Source: Chloroflexota bacterium (lineage in GTDB: Bacteria > Chloroflexota > Dehalococcoidia > SZUA-161 > SpSt-899). Taken from it: 6,369 nt of DNA. Each line of letters opens with the position of its first letter. Position 1 is the stretch's first letter. The position numbers were made by a program, and so were the translations under genes. Positions 5,176 to 6,369 of the stretch are shown here, piece by piece. The DNA lies in NCBI GenBank assembly GCA_018725425.1, contig QLUL01000066.1, positions 1-6,369 of the forward strand, written 5' to 3'. Under the pieces are notes generated by a model that ran no database searches, had not been told where the DNA came from, and was given only the letters and a program-made list of their open reading frames with translations.

Positions 5176-6369
5176 TTAAAACCTCCGGAAAACCAGACAG
5201 GCGTTCTGCCCCCCAAACCCAAAGCTATTGGAAAGTACTACCCTAACATCCCTCTTGCTAGCCACATTAGGCACGTAATCGAGGTCGCATTCCGGGTCAG
5301 GGGTTTCGTAGTTGATGGTTGGATGGACAATTCCCTCGTTGAGCGTCTTCACACAGGCAATGGCCTCCACTCCCCCGGCAGCCCCCAGGAGATGCCCGAT
5401 CATAGACTTGGTGGAACTGATGGATACTTTATAGGCATGGTCCCCAAAGAGTCTCTTTATTGCCCGAGTCTCGGAGACATCATTTAGAGGAGTTGATGTC
5501 CCGTGAGCATTGATGTAATCAATATCGCTGGGGGCCAGCCCGGCATCTTCAATCGCCGATCGCATGGCTCTCATGGCCCCATCGGAGTCGATAGCCACCG
5601 CATGATAGGCATCGGAGGAGATGCCGAAACCTGCTAGCTCAGCCAGAATCGGAGCGCCGCGACTGGTGGCGTGTTCAAGGCTTTCTAAGACAAGAACCCC
5701 TGCCCCCTCGGCAGGAACGAACCCATCCCGGTTGGCATCGAAGGGACGGCTGGCTTTAGTGGGTTCTTCGTTGCGGCTGGTCAGCGCCTTCATCACGGCA
5801 AAACCGGCGATACCGATCGCCGTTATTCCCGCCTCGGTGCCTCCGGCGACCATCACCTCAGCGCTGCCCCGTCGAATCACCTCCGCGGCCTCGCCGATGG
5901 CCTGAGTAGCGGCAGCACACGCCGTTGACACCGTAGAGGTGTATCCCTTAAGTCCGAATGCAATGCTTACGTGACCGGCAGCCAGGTTGGTCAGAATTAT
6001 AGGCATGAAGAAGGGGTTGAGCCGCATCCCGCCTCTGGTAGTCAATGTCCGGCAGCCATCTTCGATCTCAGGTAGCCCTCCGATACCGTTGCCCAGGTAC
6101 ACGCCCAGCCGTTCCGGGTCCTCCTTTAGCAGATTGAGCTCGGCATCCTCTACAGCCATCCCCACAGCGGCTATTGCAAACTGACTGAACCGACCCATGT
6201 GTCGTGCCTCTTTACGCTCCATGAAATTCACCGGGTCGAAGCCTTTCACCTCGCCAGCGACCTTGCAGGAGAGGTTAGAAGGGTCGAAATGGGTGATTCG
6301 CCCGATACCAGACCTTCCCTCTACCAGGCCCTGCCAGTATTGGTCAACGTTGAGTCCCAGAGGCGTTAT
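5176..6369 (-). CDS. fabF: Beta-ketoacyl-ACP synthase II, N-terminus outside the window
   Basis: FabF condenses malonyl-ACP with acyl-ACP, the chain-elongating step of type II fatty-acid synthesis in the cytoplasm. The frame is open from the right edge (Ile-Thr-Pro-Leu-Gly...) and gives 397 residues, so only about 14 residues of a normal 410-residue protein are missing. The ATG at 6249 is internal. The thiolase-fold catalytic triad is complete: Cys151 (visible numbering) in VSTACAAATQ, His289 in NAHGTSTPLND and His326 in STKSMIGHLLGAAGG. The spacing of 138 and 175 residues is close to the 140 and 177 of E. coli FabF. The glycine-rich end SNSFGFGGQNACLVF is also intact. KASI (FabH) is excluded by the Cys-His-His triad; FabB is less likely from length and wording. 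Its operon partners, often acpP or other fab genes, would lie to the right of the window. Confidence 0.95.
   Translation of the reverse strand: MTPLGLNVDQYWQGLVEGRSGIGRITHFDPSNLSCKVAGEVKGFDPVNFMERKEARHMGRFSQFAIAAVGMAVEDAELNLLKEDPERLGVYLGNGIGGLPEIEDGCRTLTTRGGMRLNPFFMPIILTNLAAGHVSIAFGLKGYTSTVSTACAAATQAIGEAAEVIRRGSAEVMVAGGTEAGITAIGIAGFAVMKALTSRNEEPTKASRPFDANRDGFVPAEGAGVLVLESLEHATSRGAPILAELAGFGISSDAYHAVAIDSDGAMRAMRSAIEDAGLAPSDIDYINAHGTSTPLNDVSETRAIKRLFGDHAYKVSISSTKSMIGHLLGAAGGVEAIACVKTLNEGIVHPTINYETPDPECDLDYVPNVASKRDVRVVLSNSFGFGGQNACLVFRRF

Noticed and set aside
4957..5487. A 176-residue plus-strand frame across the SWIM gene and the fabF end
   Set aside because: It is a shadow: its first part overlaps the SWIM motif in another frame and its last part is antisense to conserved fabF sequence.
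6249..6249. fabF start at the ATG at 6249 on the minus strand
   Set aside because: The frame continues upstream to the window edge with typical FabF N-terminal sequence (ITPLG...YWQGLVEGRSGI), so this Met or GTG codon is internal.

Overview
The window is bacterial chromosomal DNA, probably a metagenomic contig. It holds two complete housekeeping or accessory genes, a two-gene toxin-antitoxin module, and two genes cut by the window edges. The style of the leucyl-tRNA synthetase and of the intergenic repeats reminds me of Chloroflexota (Dehalococcoidia-like) genomes. That assignment rests on recollection of protein style, not on a search, and should be held loosely.

Layout. Bases 1-531 (+) are the 3' end of an N6-adenine DNA methyltransferase of the type I (HsdM) family. 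No hsdS or hsdR follows. Bases 532-862 carry no intact gene. They appear to hold two decayed coding scraps, one resembling the C-terminus of an ADP-forming acyl-CoA synthetase alpha subunit and one resembling a small conserved YYSG...ERP protein, plus a sigma-70-like promoter and short dyads. Bases 863-1943 (+) are a VapBC45-like toxin-antitoxin operon: an antitoxin with an N-terminal helix-turn-helix and a C-terminal DUF433 domain, then an overlapping PIN-like (DUF5615-type) toxin.

Bases 2036-4525 (+) are leuS, complete, with all signature motifs. It has its own promoter, placed so close to the ATG that the mRNA may be leaderless. Its variable linker is encoded by a GC-rich palindrome and 13-bp tandem repeat that looks like a repeat inserted into the gene. 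Bases 4526-4811 hold a MITE-like element with terminal inverted repeats. Its left terminus seems to be interrupted by a second palindromic repeat of the GTCATTGCGAG type. Bases 4812-5063 (+) encode a small SWIM zinc-finger protein. A cluster of three hairpins (5110-5157) separates it from fabF, which lies on the minus strand and runs off the right edge (5176-6369).

How the parts relate. leuS (translation) and fabF (fatty-acid elongation) are core genes. The methyltransferase, the toxin-antitoxin pair, the gene scraps and the repeats form an accessory patch beside them. The methyltransferase stretch is visibly more A+T-rich than leuS, which fits acquisition by transfer. I see no wholly new multi-gene system. 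The most notable structures are the toxin-antitoxin pair, the nested repeat downstream of leuS, and the repeat domesticated inside leuS.
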